A DNA stretch of 64,000 bases from contig SZPI01000024.1 of assembly GCA_030263635.1 (NCBI GenBank), positions 1 through 64,000 on the forward strand. The letters run 5' to 3'. Position 1 is the stretch's first letter, and every line of letters starts with the position of its first letter. Below, one piece after another: positions 1-8,871 of the stretch. The notes beneath the pieces were generated by a model. It did no database searches. It had not been told where the DNA came from and was given only the letters and a program-made list of their open reading frames with translations. Position numbers and translations under genes: made by a program. Origin of the DNA: Flexicrinis sp001567485 (GTDB taxonomy: Bacteria; Chloroflexota; Anaerolineae; Aggregatilineales; Phototrophicaceae).

Positions 1-91
1 GCATCGAACCGTGATGCGCGTCTCGAACTCGATTCGCGTCACCCGCGCCCCGCATCAGCGGACGATATCCGAACGACACACACGCGACACG

Positions 92-97
92 TATAAT
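92..97 (+). promoter_or_regulatory. possible -10 box for the first gene
   Basis: A perfect TATAAT lies 41 bases upstream of the ATG at 138. I see no convincing TTGACA-like -35 box at 16-18 bp spacing, so this is only a candidate. A purine-rich GAGGTGAG at 124-131 could be the ribosome binding site. Confidence 0.3.
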
Positions 98-137
98 GTA
101 GGCATGTCCTCTTACGGTTATAGAGGTGAGATCATCC

Positions 138-954
138 ATGAAGATCGCCATTCAGCATCACTTATTACCGGGATCGTCACTGACCGAGCAGTTCCAGTAT
201 GCCGCCGAGTTCGGATTCGACGGAGTCGAGCTGACGGCATGGGGCCTGCCGTTTGTCGAGTTCGGCACGTTCAGCGACCACATGAACGCGATCAGCGCCG
301 CCATGCGGGTATCGGCCGGTCTCCAGCCTGTGCAGCATGGCAAAAGACGACCTCGTCCATGCGGATCCCGCCGAACGCGCGGGCCGTCTCGATGGGTTGG
401 TCAATGCGCTGCGTGCTGCCGAGACGTTAGGCGCGGCCGGTGTGATCGCGCTCCCGCTGCGCAAGCAGTATCCCGTGCCGGATCTATCCCCGATTGGTGA
501 CGCGGCGCAGCTCTCTGAACGGCTGCTCATCCACGCGCTGAAAGAGGCTGTCCGGCAAACGCCGAACGGCACGGCGCATATTCTGCTCGAACCACTTAAT
601 CGCTATGAGACACCGTACCTCAAGACGCTGGCGCACGCGGCATCGATCTGCAAGATGGCGGACAGTCCGCGCGTGAAGATCATGGCCGATCTGTTCCACA
701 TGGGGTTGGAGGAGAGAAACCTGCCCGCCGCGCTGGCTGATAACGCCGCGCTGATCGGCCATGTGCATTTGGCCGACAGCAACCGCCAGCTGCCGGGGCA
801 CGGGCATACCGACTTCACGGCGTGTTTCAAGGCGCTGCGAGCAGCCCACTACGAGGGATGGTTCGCGCTCGAATGCGGCGTGACCGGCGATCCCGTCGAG
901 GTGCTTCCGGCCGCGGTCGGGGTTCTGCGCGCGTGCTGGGACGCCGCGGGATAA
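138..954 (+). pseudogene. frameshifted sugar phosphate isomerase/epimerase (xylose isomerase-like TIM barrel)
   Basis: The N-terminal part reads from ATG 138 (MKIAIQHHLLPG..., then GFDGVELTAWG, the first beta-alpha unit of the AP-endonuclease-2-like TIM barrel). It loses frame near 310-325. The rest continues in the +1 frame through AKDDLVHADPAERAGRL to the stop at 954, with family motifs ILLEPLNRYE, VKIMADLFHM, GHVHLADSNR and GWFALECG, which hold the usual metal-binding Glu, Asp and His residues. Joined, the product would be about 270 residues, normal for the family. One extra base, or two missing ones, in the run ATCGGCCGGTCTCC explains the break. Either the gene is a recent pseudogene or the base call is wrong; the otherwise intact catalytic residues favour an error or very recent damage. 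The substrate cannot be told from sequence. Confidence 0.75.
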
Positions 955-1060
955 CGCGAGGTGGTATGAACCGCATGACATCCGCTGCGCGCGGGATCTG
1001 GCGCCGGGGTTAGGCGCGTTCGCCAGCCGCGATCCGTGGCAGGGGAGCACATAACCTACC

Positions 1061-1150
1061 CCTTTGGTGTCCATCGTGTCCTTTGTGGTTCAATCGGCTG
1101 ATCCGCTTTGGCCCGTGACTCACGACTTGGCACGCGGCACTCAGCACTTG
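1061..1150 (+). repeat. copy of a composite intergenic repeat
   Basis: The stretch has the words CATCGTGTCCTTTGTGGTTCAATCGG order (1071-1096), then ACTCACGACTTGGCAC and CACTCAGCACTT. The same words in the same order recur at about 18630, 18841 and 53826, and inverted at 11290. The rest of the 955-1211 gap shows no gene. Confidence 0.6.
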
Positions 1151-1211
1151 AAGAATCCTTCTCCATGACCACTACGGAGCAGGTTTGGGAGTGAGACAGC
1201 GCCCCGATGCG

Positions 1212-2309
1212 TTACTTCGTGGCGGCGCCAGTCGTGCGGTATTCGCCGCTGCCCCATACCAGCACGTAAATGCCGGGCTGCTCGTGGCTGACGCGCTGGA
1301 TACCCTGCTGGCGATAGCCTTCCTGCGCCCACTCGAACACCCAGCGCGCGTCGCTAATGCTCATGTTGACGCACCCACGGCTGCGGCGGTATCCGAAGTT
1401 GTTGTGCCAGTACGTGCCGTGCAAGCTGATCGAGTCGTCGAAGTACATCACCCACGGCACGCCGCTGAGGTCATACGCGTTAGGCGCGCCGGCAAACCCG
1501 CTCATGCGATCCTGCGGTAGGTCGGCCCAAACGCGGAACAGCCCTTCGTTGGTGTCATTGCCGGGCAGTCCAGAGGAGATCAGCGTGGCGAATACAGGCG
1601 TATCCCCGTCGTAGGCGATCAACGCCTGCTCGTACAGATCGATCGACACCCACCGGCCCTCAACCCCTTCCGGGCGCGCGGTCTTGACCGGCTTGCTGAT
1701 CACGCGCTGCTCGACCCACTGATCGGGGCCGACCATGTACCAGAGCCAGCCCTCTTCGTCGGGGGCCTCGGCGAACAGCGTGATCGTGTCGTAACGGTAG
1801 AGCAAGCGTCCGCTGTCGGCGTTCTGCGGGCCGCCGGGATAATCCGACGTATACATCGTGTCCAGCGCCCATGCGAACTGATTCTGCAAGCCGTCCAGAA
1901 TCTGAACGCCGCGGAACTCCGACGCCGGCGTGTACTTGAGCGACGACGCCGTCATCCAGTTGCCGTCCTCGATCTGCACCCAGCCCTCGACGCTGGTCGA
2001 GTCGAGCGACTGCACCGCGTGGAAGCCGGATGGAATCTCGCGCACGACATTCCCACCCGGAGCATCGAACACCGGCGCGCCGGCCGAGTCGACCTTCCAG
2101 AAGCTGTAATTATTGATGGTATAGCCATCGCGGCGAACCTGCGACAGCGTCGGAGTCGGAAAAGCCCGCATGTAGTCGAGGCATGCGCTCGGCACACCGG
2201 CGGATAGGTCGATGCCCGCACACGCGGCGGAGTCGAGATTGGCGGATGCCGGGGCGGCGGTCAGCACGGCCGTGAACACAAGGCCAAGGAAAATCAGCAC
2301 TCGGGACAT
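1212..2309 (-). CDS. secreted L,D-transpeptidase (YkuD domain)
   Basis: This 365-residue protein starts with a clear Sec signal peptide (about residues 1-23, ending ASANL). A roughly 200-residue N-terminal part has no LysM motif that I can see but carries SH3-like stretches. The C-terminal YkuD domain holds the catalytic signature: His297 in HGTYWH and Cys313 in SRGCVNM, the S-x-G-C-x-N motif whose cysteine attacks the peptidoglycan tetrapeptide to form 3-3 cross-links or attach proteins. The product should act outside the membrane on the cell wall. It is divergent from rsmI; the 117-bp gap contains CCCGTATAATAGC, whose AT-rich core could serve as a -10 in either direction. Function is firm at family level; the exact acceptor is unknown. 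Confidence 0.85.
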   Translation of the reverse strand: MSRVLIFLGLVFTAVLTAAPASANLDSAACAGIDLSAGVPSACLDYMRAFPTPTLSQVRRDGYTINNYSFWKVDSAGAPVFDAPGGNVVREIPSGFHAVQSLDSTSVEGWVQIEDGNWMTASSLKYTPASEFRGVQILDGLQNQFAWALDTMYTSDYPGGPQNADSGRLLYRYDTITLFAEAPDEEGWLWYMVGPDQWVEQRVISKPVKTARPEGVEGRWVSIDLYEQALIAYDGDTPVFATLISSGLPGNDTNEGLFRVWADLPQDRMSGFAGAPNAYDLSGVPWVMYFDDSISLHGTYWHNNFGYRRSRGCVNMSISDARWVFEWAQEGYRQQGIQRVSHEQPGIYVLVWGSGEYRTTGAATK

Positions 2310-2426
2310 AGGATAGGGTTCAGCCTGCTCTCAATGATTGCCCGTATAATAGCACAGCGGCCGGCATGCGTTTAGATGCGCACACGCCGCCTGACCCACT
2401 GCTAACATGCGACTGACGGACGCACC

Positions 2427-3239
2427 ATGACCGGCATCCTATACCTTGTCCCCACGCCCATCGGCAACCTCGAGGACATCACCCTCCGCGCGCTGCGCAT
2501 TTTGAAGTCTGCCGCGCTGATCGCCTGCGAGGATACACGCACGAGCCGCGTTCTGCTCAATCACTACGAGATCGACACGCCGCTGACCAGTTATCACGAG
2601 CACAACAAGCTGGTGAAGCTCGATGCCATCCTCGACGTGCTGGATACCGGCGATGTCGCGCTTATCAGTGACGCTGGCACGCCGGGCCTCAGCGATCCGG
2701 GCTTCGAGCTGGTGCGCGCCGCCATCGAGCGTGGGTATCCGGTCGTGCCGCTGCCCGGCGCCAGTGCCGTGATCACCGCGCTGGTCGGATCCGGCCTGCC
2801 GACCGATTCGTTCGTTTATCTCGGATTCCTGCCGCGCAAACATCTGCCGGAGTACTTCGCCGCCCTGAAGAACGAACGCCGGACGATGATCTGCTACGAG
2901 AGTCCGCATCGCCTGACCGACGCGCTGGATGCGATTGTGGACGGCATTGGCCCCGACCGGCCGGTGGTGGTGGCCCGCGAGCTGTCGAAGAAGTTCGAGG
3001 AGTTCGTGCGCGGGACGGCGGCCGAGGTACGCGAACACATGCGCCAACAGCCCCCGCGCGGAGAGATCACGCTGTTGATCGCGGGCGCGCCAGCCGAGGC
3101 GCTCCACTGGGACGCGGATCAGGTGCGCGCTGCATTCAGGGCACGCCTCGACGCCGGTGAAAGCCGGTCATCCGCGGCCAAGCAGGTCGCCGCCGAGAGC
3201 GGGTGGAAGAAAGGCGACATCTACGCCCTTGACGTTTAG
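2427..3239 (+). CDS. rsmI: 16S rRNA (cytidine1402-2'-O)-methyltransferase RsmI
   Basis: The 270-residue product matches RsmI throughout: LVPTPIGNLEDITLRAL at the N-terminus, CEDTRTSRVLLNHY, SDAGTPGLSDPG, and a tetrapyrrole-methylase-fold core with PLPGASAVITAL. RsmI uses S-adenosylmethionine to methylate the 2'-hydroxyl of C1402 in the decoding centre of the 30S subunit. The short C-terminal helical tail (SSAAKQVAAESGWKKGDIY) is typical. No strong Shine-Dalgarno sequence precedes the ATG. A TATAAT at 2345-2350 in the divergent gap is a candidate -10. Confidence 0.95.
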   Translation: MTGILYLVPTPIGNLEDITLRALRILKSAALIACEDTRTSRVLLNHYEIDTPLTSYHEHNKLVKLDAILDVLDTGDVALISDAGTPGLSDPGFELVRAAIERGYPVVPLPGASAVITALVGSGLPTDSFVYLGFLPRKHLPEYFAALKNERRTMICYESPHRLTDALDAIVDGIGPDRPVVVARELSKKFEEFVRGTAAEVREHMRQQPPRGEITLLIAGAPAEALHWDADQVRAAFRARLDAGESRSSAAKQVAAESGWKKGDIYALDV

Positions 3240-3325
3240 ATGCGCGGCCGGAGACCGGGAAAAGATAACGGGGGCGATTCGGCGGGTCGCCCTACGAATC
3301 CCTCTCCGTGTCCTCTACGCCCTCC

Positions 3326-3480
3326 TGCCCCCTGCCCTTTGCCTCCCAACCCCTGACCCCTGCCTCCTGACCCCTGACAACTGACAACTGCCCCCTGACA
3401 ACTGACCACTGACCCCTGACCCCTGCGCTCTGACACCTGCCCACTGACCACTGACCACTGACCACTGCCCTTTGCCCCTT
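3326..3480. repeat. array of CTGACCACTGA-type words
   Basis: The gap between rsmI and the FemAB gene is filled with degenerate 10-11-base words (CTGACCCCTGA, CTGACAACTGA, CTGACCACTGA, CTGCCCTTTGCC). Similar arrays lie at 16472-16530, 18795-18842 and 18994-19050, and inverted at 46514-46552. No coding signal was seen in it. Confidence 0.75.
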
Positions 3481-3530
3481 CCCCCATAGTGTATGATTCG
3501 TCTGTATCCGAACCTATCCGCGAAGTGCCG

Positions 3531-4631
3531 ATGCCCCTCACCGCTGAAGTGATGACCGACCGTGACCGGTGGAACGCCGCCGCCGCACAGTTCCCCGACG
3601 CACATATCCTGCAAAGCTGGGAGTGGGGCGAGTTCAAGCACGCCACGACCGGATGGAAGCCGCTGCGCCTCGCGTATTCCGACGGGGCGAGCTTGCGCGC
3701 GATGATCTCGATCGGCGTGCGGCGGGCCGGCCCCGTCAAGGTGATGTATGCGCCGCGTGGCCCGCTGCTGGCTGACGTCTCGATGGACTTGGCGCACGGC
3801 GTGCTGGCCGAGCTGGAGTCCCTCGCACGCCGCGAACGCGCCGTGGCCCTCAAGATCGATCCCGATATCGCGCTGTCGATCGGCACGCCGGGTGACGACG
3901 CCGCCGATGCGCCACAGGGGCTGGCGTGGCGGGACGCGCTGCTCCGCCGTGGATGGCGCTACAGCCGCGAGCAGATTCAGTTTCGCAACACCATCGTGAT
4001 CGACCTCACGCCGCCGGAAGACACGCTGCTGATGGCGATGAGCCAGAACACGCGGCGCAAGGTGCGCGTCGCGGAACGCAGCGGCGTGTCGATCCGGCCG
4101 GCGGTCAGCGCCGACCTGCCGATGCTCGTCCGGCTGTATCAGGAGACCGGCCAGCGCGATGGATTCTTGACGCGCCCGCAGGCCTACTATGAGCGCGCAT
4201 GGGGCGATTTCTTCGCCGCCGGCCTCGGTCACGCGCTGATCGCCGAGGTCGAGGGCGAGCCGGTGGCGCATGTCGTGCTGTATCGTTTCGGGTCGACGTG
4301 CTGGTACTTCTACGGCGCAAGCCGCGATATCCACCGCGACAAGATGCCGAATTACCTGCTGCAGTGGTCGGCGATGCGCTGGGCGAAGGCGCAGGGCTGC
4401 ACCCGTTACGACTTGTGGGGCGCGCCGGAGATTTTTGACGAGAGCGACCGGATGTGGGGCGTCTACCAGTTCAAGCGCGGATTTCGCGGCACGGTGCGAC
4501 AGGGGATCGGCGCATACGACTTCGCGCCTAACGCCCTGCTCTACACGGCCTTCAGCGAGCTGCTGCCACGCGTGCGGAGCGCCGTGCGCCGCCTGCGTCA
4601 CGGCCGCAGCACGACGTCCGGCGAGCACTGA
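3531..4631 (+). CDS. FemAB-family peptidoglycan bridge aminoacyltransferase
   Basis: The protein is about 366 residues with the double-GNAT architecture of the FemAB/FemX family. Visible motifs are HILQSWEWGEFK near the N-terminus, MSQNTRRKVRVAERSGV mid-protein, and WYFYGASRD followed by YDLWGAPE and FKRGF near the end. These enzymes transfer an amino acid from aminoacyl-tRNA to the stem peptide of lipid II. An in-frame ATG exists at 3489, but ATG 3531 removes a low-quality 14-residue leader and starts where homology-like sequence begins. A paralogue lies at 61551-62594. Which amino acid is transferred, or whether the substrate is another amino-group acceptor, cannot be told. Confidence 0.85.
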   Translation: MPLTAEVMTDRDRWNAAAAQFPDAHILQSWEWGEFKHATTGWKPLRLAYSDGASLRAMISIGVRRAGPVKVMYAPRGPLLADVSMDLAHGVLAELESLARRERAVALKIDPDIALSIGTPGDDAADAPQGLAWRDALLRRGWRYSREQIQFRNTIVIDLTPPEDTLLMAMSQNTRRKVRVAERSGVSIRPAVSADLPMLVRLYQETGQRDGFLTRPQAYYERAWGDFFAAGLGHALIAEVEGEPVAHVVLYRFGSTCWYFYGASRDIHRDKMPNYLLQWSAMRWAKAQGCTRYDLWGAPEIFDESDRMWGVYQFKRGFRGTVRQGIGAYDFAPNALLYTAFSELLPRVRSAVRRLRHGRSTTSGEH

Positions 4632-4822
4632 AATATACCGGCTGCAAACCCGCTAATACGAATCGCCACGGATCGCCACGTTTTGGCGTGGTTTCGCCGT
4701 GCAGGAATCGAGACCGTGGCGAACTTCAAAATTAACCGGCGTAACTCTGATCAATTCCGGCATACAATCGAATTCAAGGCGGGTGTTAATCTATGTGATA
4801 AGGCCGGTATTCACAACAATCT

Positions 4823-5737
4823 ATGGCTAAACCTTCTCAAACATATGATCGTGCGTTTACTCGACTCGTTGATTCAATTCTTTGTTCCCCCGGTAAAGAC
4901 TTTGAAAGCGCGCGGCTTCGCGAGTGGCAGCACACGCTCTACTATCTGGCTCGCCGCGTAGAAGACGCCAACGTCCTCTTTGCGGGTCTGTACAGCTTGC
5001 GCCACTTCCTGCCGGAAGGTGGCAATCTGTATGCTTGGATCGCGACCTACAACGTGGCTTTGACCCGGCCCCTAAATCATTTCCAACGACTCCGGCTGCA
5101 AGTCGCGCTGGCGTGGCATTTGATACTGGTCGGCGAGATTTCATCAGCCGAGTCGATCTTGTGCACGGCGAGCAGCGTTATCAAAGCCCTGCCTACCTAT
5201 CGTACGAACCCGGCCCATGTCCCGACCCGAATCCTTGAACTGGACTTGGCTGCGTATCGGCTGCTGCTTCGCAGCTTGCGCGGCGCTGGAGCTGCTGACG
5301 TCAACGACGCGGTGTACTACCGGAGCGAGGCAGATCGCTTCGGTCTACCCGCACAGCGTAACCGGGCCGAGCTTGCCTTGGCGGCGGTCAAGTTCAGCGC
5401 CGGGCTGCTCACGTCGGCCGAGTCAAACCTTGAGACCGCCTACTATTACTTCGAGAAACGCAACATGAACACCGAGAGTGGAATCGCGGCGTTCGGGCTT
5501 GGCCGCCTCTACTGCGAACGCGACGGTATCGACCCGCTCGAACAACCGCCGGGAGACCGCGGCCGGATGTGGCTGATCAAAGCCGCGATGCACGTCGCAA
5601 ACATCGGCATTCCGATCGGCTATAAGCTCGTGATGCCGTACCTGCGCCACATCGAGATCGAGCTTCCGTACTTCGAGGCGCCGGAACTGATTCCACCGTA
5701 CCGTATTCCACCGGCGGAGCGCTTCAGCCCGAACTGA
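4823..5737 (+). CDS. hypothetical helical-repeat (TPR-like) protein
   Basis: I do not recognise this 304-residue protein. It is soluble and mostly alpha-helical, with pairs resembling degenerate TPR units (for example ALAAVKFSAGLLTSAESNLETAYYYFEKR near residues 190-220, and an HLILVGEISSAESILCTASSV unit near 110). It ends with a Pro-rich tail (IPPYRIPPAERF). ATG 4823 is the first start giving plausible sequence; there is no strong ribosome binding site. The 190 bp upstream contains a direct repeat of ATCGCCACG (4661-4680) and a weak hairpin, but no other gene. A scaffold or protein-interaction role is only a guess. Confidence 0.65.
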   Translation: MAKPSQTYDRAFTRLVDSILCSPGKDFESARLREWQHTLYYLARRVEDANVLFAGLYSLRHFLPEGGNLYAWIATYNVALTRPLNHFQRLRLQVALAWHLILVGEISSAESILCTASSVIKALPTYRTNPAHVPTRILELDLAAYRLLLRSLRGAGAADVNDAVYYRSEADRFGLPAQRNRAELALAAVKFSAGLLTSAESNLETAYYYFEKRNMNTESGIAAFGLGRLYCERDGIDPLEQPPGDRGRMWLIKAAMHVANIGIPIGYKLVMPYLRHIEIELPYFEAPELIPPYRIPPAERFSPN

Positions 5738-5896
5738 AACCGCCGAAGCCGGGCCGAACGTTCACGGTTGCCCTGTTCATTAAGACACCGGCCCGCCGTA
5801 GTTGCACCGTCGCCTATGCGACAGGACATCGGCAGGTTTTGGCGGTATCGTGGTATTATCTCCGCGACGATATCCGCACCGACGGGCAGTCCGCCT

Positions 5897-7318
5897 ATGT
5901 TCAAAGCCCTCTTGCGTGCGCTGGTGCTGACCGCCCTCCTCGGCGTTTTGCTGCCGGCCGCCGCCCAAGACACGTCCCAGCCGCAGCCGTTCTACCGGAT
6001 TCTCCCCTTAACCGAAGGGGTGAGCACGGATGGCTGCCGGTTCGAGCTTGAATATCTGATCTCCAACAACGGCGCAGGGAGCGTACAACCGGTCACCGTC
6101 GAACTGCGCGCGCTCGACCAACCCGGTACGGTATTGGCCTCGCAGCCCGTCGAGCCGCTTGACGCCGGGCGCGGCAGCACGATCACCCTGTCGGCGCCGA
6201 CGGCCGGCTTCGCGCCGAACACCTCGCAGACGTTCGAGGTGCGTGTCGTGCTTAACGGCGGGTTGGCTTTCGGAAGCCAGCCGCGCCAGCTCACCGTGTC
6301 GATCCCGGCCGCGACGGCCGACTGCAACCCGCCGCCGCCTGCCGCTAATCCGCTGTACATCAGTTTTCTGGACTACACCGTCGATCTCGACAACCTCAAG
6401 CGCGAAGAAATCCTGATCGCCGCGCTAATGCTGGTGTTGGTGCTGGTGCTGCTGCTGGTGCTGCTGCGGCTGTACCGGCTGATCTTCCGCCGGCCGCCCG
6501 CCTTCGGCAACCATCTGCCGCCGTACGCGACCACCCCGCCAATCGACCCGTACAGCCAGTCGGGAATCCGCCAGAGTTGGCAGCCTTACGCGCAAAACAA
6601 CACCATCACCCAGCCCACCGTGCGCGGGACGAGCGCGGTCGTCAAGCTGCTGCAAGGCGCGGACGGCCAATACCTCAGCGGCTGGACGATCACCGCGCTG
6701 CGCATGAGCCAATACGATCAGTACGGCCGCGTCGCGCGGACTTACACCCCCGGCCCGCTGTGGGTGGTGCGCCGGCTGAACCGCCTCGCTCACAGCAACA
6801 AAGCGCTCGACGCCGATCAGGTTGAACGCCGCGTGACGCCGCTGGCCCGCAGGTTGACGCGCCAACTGCTGCGCCGGATCACGCAGCGCAGCGCCGTGCT
6901 GCCCGTCGCGCTCGATCTGCGCCTGCGCGGCCAACACGGCGAGGTCAGCATCGTGTTCGAGCTGTATCAGTCCGACGGCGCGAACTGGCTCCTGCTTGAC
7001 CGCTGGCAGCCTGAGATGGCCGTCACCGGCAAGACGATCTGGGAGACGTATACCTACACCGTCCACGGCCAAAGCGGGGGCGAGACCTTCCGCGACTTCC
7101 GCCAGCGGCTCCCGCTTGACCTGACGCGCTTGCTGTCGGAACTTCTCATGCCGCGCATGCAGCAGACGGCGCAGCGCCACAGCGCCCAACCGTCGCCGCA
7201 AATACCGACTCAACCGGTCGAGCCGGACGACGACGGCCCGGTCTCGCCGGAGACGCCCGGCACACCGTTCAGGCCAGCCAGCCCACACCATCCGCCCGGC
7301 CGCACCAGCAAGGGCTGA
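5897..7318 (+). CDS. signal-peptide membrane protein with extracellular beta-domain and cytoplasmic Pro-rich tail
   Basis: From ATG 5897 the product is 473 residues. Residues 1-23 form a Sec signal peptide (LLGVLLPAAAQ). Residues about 30-150 look like an Ig/CARDB-type beta-sandwich (CRFELEYLISNNGAGSVQPVTVELRAL). One very hydrophobic Leu/Val helix follows at about 175-195 (ALMLVLVLVLLLVLLRLYRL). The cytoplasmic part has a domain with KLLQGADGQYLSGWTITALRMSQYD and ends in a Pro-rich disordered tail. An in-frame ATG at 5768 would add 43 unlikely residues before the signal peptide, so it was rejected. The topology suggests a receptor or anchoring protein; I do not recognise a named family. Confidence 0.7.
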   Translation: MFKALLRALVLTALLGVLLPAAAQDTSQPQPFYRILPLTEGVSTDGCRFELEYLISNNGAGSVQPVTVELRALDQPGTVLASQPVEPLDAGRGSTITLSAPTAGFAPNTSQTFEVRVVLNGGLAFGSQPRQLTVSIPAATADCNPPPPAANPLYISFLDYTVDLDNLKREEILIAALMLVLVLVLLLVLLRLYRLIFRRPPAFGNHLPPYATTPPIDPYSQSGIRQSWQPYAQNNTITQPTVRGTSAVVKLLQGADGQYLSGWTITALRMSQYDQYGRVARTYTPGPLWVVRRLNRLAHSNKALDADQVERRVTPLARRLTRQLLRRITQRSAVLPVALDLRLRGQHGEVSIVFELYQSDGANWLLLDRWQPEMAVTGKTIWETYTYTVHGQSGGETFRDFRQRLPLDLTRLLSELLMPRMQQTAQRHSAQPSPQIPTQPVEPDDDGPVSPETPGTPFRPASPHHPPGRTSKG

Positions 7319-7405
7319 CGTGGCCCGCCTATCCTTGCAGGCCGTGGGGGAACCTTGCATAATCAGGGGCCGATTTTCAGTGCTGCGTGACGGGTCGGAG
7401 AGGAT

Positions 7406-8263
7406 GTGCTGTTGAGCCGCTTGATTGCTGTGCTGATGTGCGCCGTCGCCGTGGGGTTGGCCGCGTGCGCCGGTCAGGCCGCGCCGCCGATTCTCGGCGA
7501 GACGACCTCGACCGAAAATCTCCCCGATGTCGTCGCACGGGTGAACGGGCAGGACATCACCCGCGATGAATACGAACGCGCGGTCGCGCGCTTGTCGCCC
7601 GCTGGTGCGATCGCGCAGCAGGTCAGCAATCAGGTGCTGGACGCGCTGATCGAACAAGCGTTGATCGAACAGGCCGCGGTCGAACTGGGCATCACCGTCG
7701 ACGAAGCGGACATCGACACCGAGATCAACGCCCTGAAGGCCCTGACCACCGACTGGGACGCATGGCTGACCGACAACGGCTATACCGAGGCGGATTTCCG
7801 TTCGGCGTTGTACTCGAACCTGTTGACGCAGCGCGTGCGTGATGCTGTGCTGCTGCAAAGCGGCGAGGTCGAAGCCATCCGCACCGTTCATGCGCGCCAT
7901 ATCCTGCTGGCATCGCAGGACGAGGCACAGGCCGTCAGTGACCGGCTTGCCAACGGCGAAATGTTCGAGGCGCTGGCGGCGGAACTCAGCCGTGACGTCA
8001 CGACCAAGGATGTCGGCGGAGACCTCGGCTTCTTCGTGCGAACCGACCTGACGACTCCGCAGTTGGCGGATCTGGCCTTCAGCCTCGAACCCGGCGAGAC
8101 GTCTGGCCCGGTTCAGACCGCGTTGGGCTGGCACATCGTGCAGACGCTTGAGTTTGGCGAACGCCCGCTGGTGTCCGGCGAGGAAGCCATCGCGCAGGAA
8201 CAGCGCTTCATCGACTGGCTGATGACACGCCGTCAAGCCGCGACGATCGAGCGCCTGTTTTAA
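7406..8263 (+). CDS. PpiC/SurA-type peptidyl-prolyl isomerase lipoprotein
   Basis: The 285-residue product begins with a lipoprotein signal peptide whose lipobox LAAC places the acylated cysteine at about residue 21. A SurA_N-like helical chaperone domain follows (VVARVNGQDITRDEYERAV, then IEQALIEQAAVELGITVDEADID). A parvulin domain comes next: VHARHILLASQDEAQAV, GDLGFFVRTDLTTPQLADLAFSL, and GWHIVQTLE. Such PrsA/SurA-like proteins assist folding of exported proteins outside the membrane. The start is a GTG preceded closely by GGAGAGG (7397-7403); TTG 7412 is an alternative. It lies upstream of, and in the same direction as, the TPR and glycosyltransferase genes. Confidence 0.85.
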   Translation: MLLSRLIAVLMCAVAVGLAACAGQAAPPILGETTSTENLPDVVARVNGQDITRDEYERAVARLSPAGAIAQQVSNQVLDALIEQALIEQAAVELGITVDEADIDTEINALKALTTDWDAWLTDNGYTEADFRSALYSNLLTQRVRDAVLLQSGEVEAIRTVHARHILLASQDEAQAVSDRLANGEMFEALAAELSRDVTTKDVGGDLGFFVRTDLTTPQLADLAFSLEPGETSGPVQTALGWHIVQTLEFGERPLVSGEEAIAQEQRFIDWLMTRRQAATIERLF

Positions 8264-8331
8264 CTCTCCGGCTTGCGAAACTGCGCTACGATTGGAAGGA
8301 CGCCGTTATCGGAACCGGCAAGGAGGACGTC

Positions 8332-8868
8332 ATGGCTGACGACGCCAAGAAGCTGCAAGACAGCGGTATCGCCGCCTATCAGAAGAAGAACTACGAGCAG
8401 GCTATTCAGCTGTTCAACCAAGCCGCCGATGCGTTTCGGGCTGCCGGTCAGAAAGATAAGGCCGTCGAAATGCAGGTCAATATCGGGCTTGTCCACCGCG
8501 CATTGGGCGAAAACCAGCAGGCGCTTGACCTGATGAGCGCGGCGCTGGCGACGTTTCAAGACATGGGCGACGCGCTGCGCACGGCACAGGTATTGGGCAA
8601 CATGGGCGGCGTGTATGCCGCGCTCGGCGATCACGAGCAGGCCTACAGCTGCTATGCGCAGGCCGCCGACGTGTTCGAGGAGCTGGGCGAGAAGCAGATG
8701 CACGCCGACACCCTCGTCGCGATGGGCACCCTGCAAGTCAAGGAGCGCAAGTTCATCCACGGCGCCGAGACGATGGAAAAGGGCCTCGATAACCTCGAAA
8801 AGCTCACCCGGTCGCAGCGCATGCTCAAGTGGGTGATGAAACGGCGTAATCAAGTCCTGAAGAAGTAG
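8332..8868 (+). CDS. TPR-repeat protein
   Basis: This is a 178-residue soluble protein made mostly of tetratricopeptide repeats. Units include DSGIAAYQKKNYEQAIQLFN, VNIGLVHRALGENQQALDLM, GNMGGVYAALGDHEQAYSCY and ADTLVAMGTLQVKERKFIHG, spaced about 40 residues with canonical Gly and Ala positions. A strong AAGGAGG lies about 7 bases before the ATG. The stop is only 3 bases before the GTG start of the next gene, so the two are probably translationally coupled. It is likely an interaction module; the partner is unknown. Confidence 0.8.
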   Translation: MADDAKKLQDSGIAAYQKKNYEQAIQLFNQAADAFRAAGQKDKAVEMQVNIGLVHRALGENQQALDLMSAALATFQDMGDALRTAQVLGNMGGVYAALGDHEQAYSCYAQAADVFEELGEKQMHADTLVAMGTLQVKERKFIHGAETMEKGLDNLEKLTRSQRMLKWVMKRRNQVLKK

Positions 8869-8871
8869 CTC

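Noticed and set aside
6425..8236. 603-codon open frame on the minus strand
   Set aside because: It runs opposite two real genes and is made of low-complexity basic sequence; a GC shadow.
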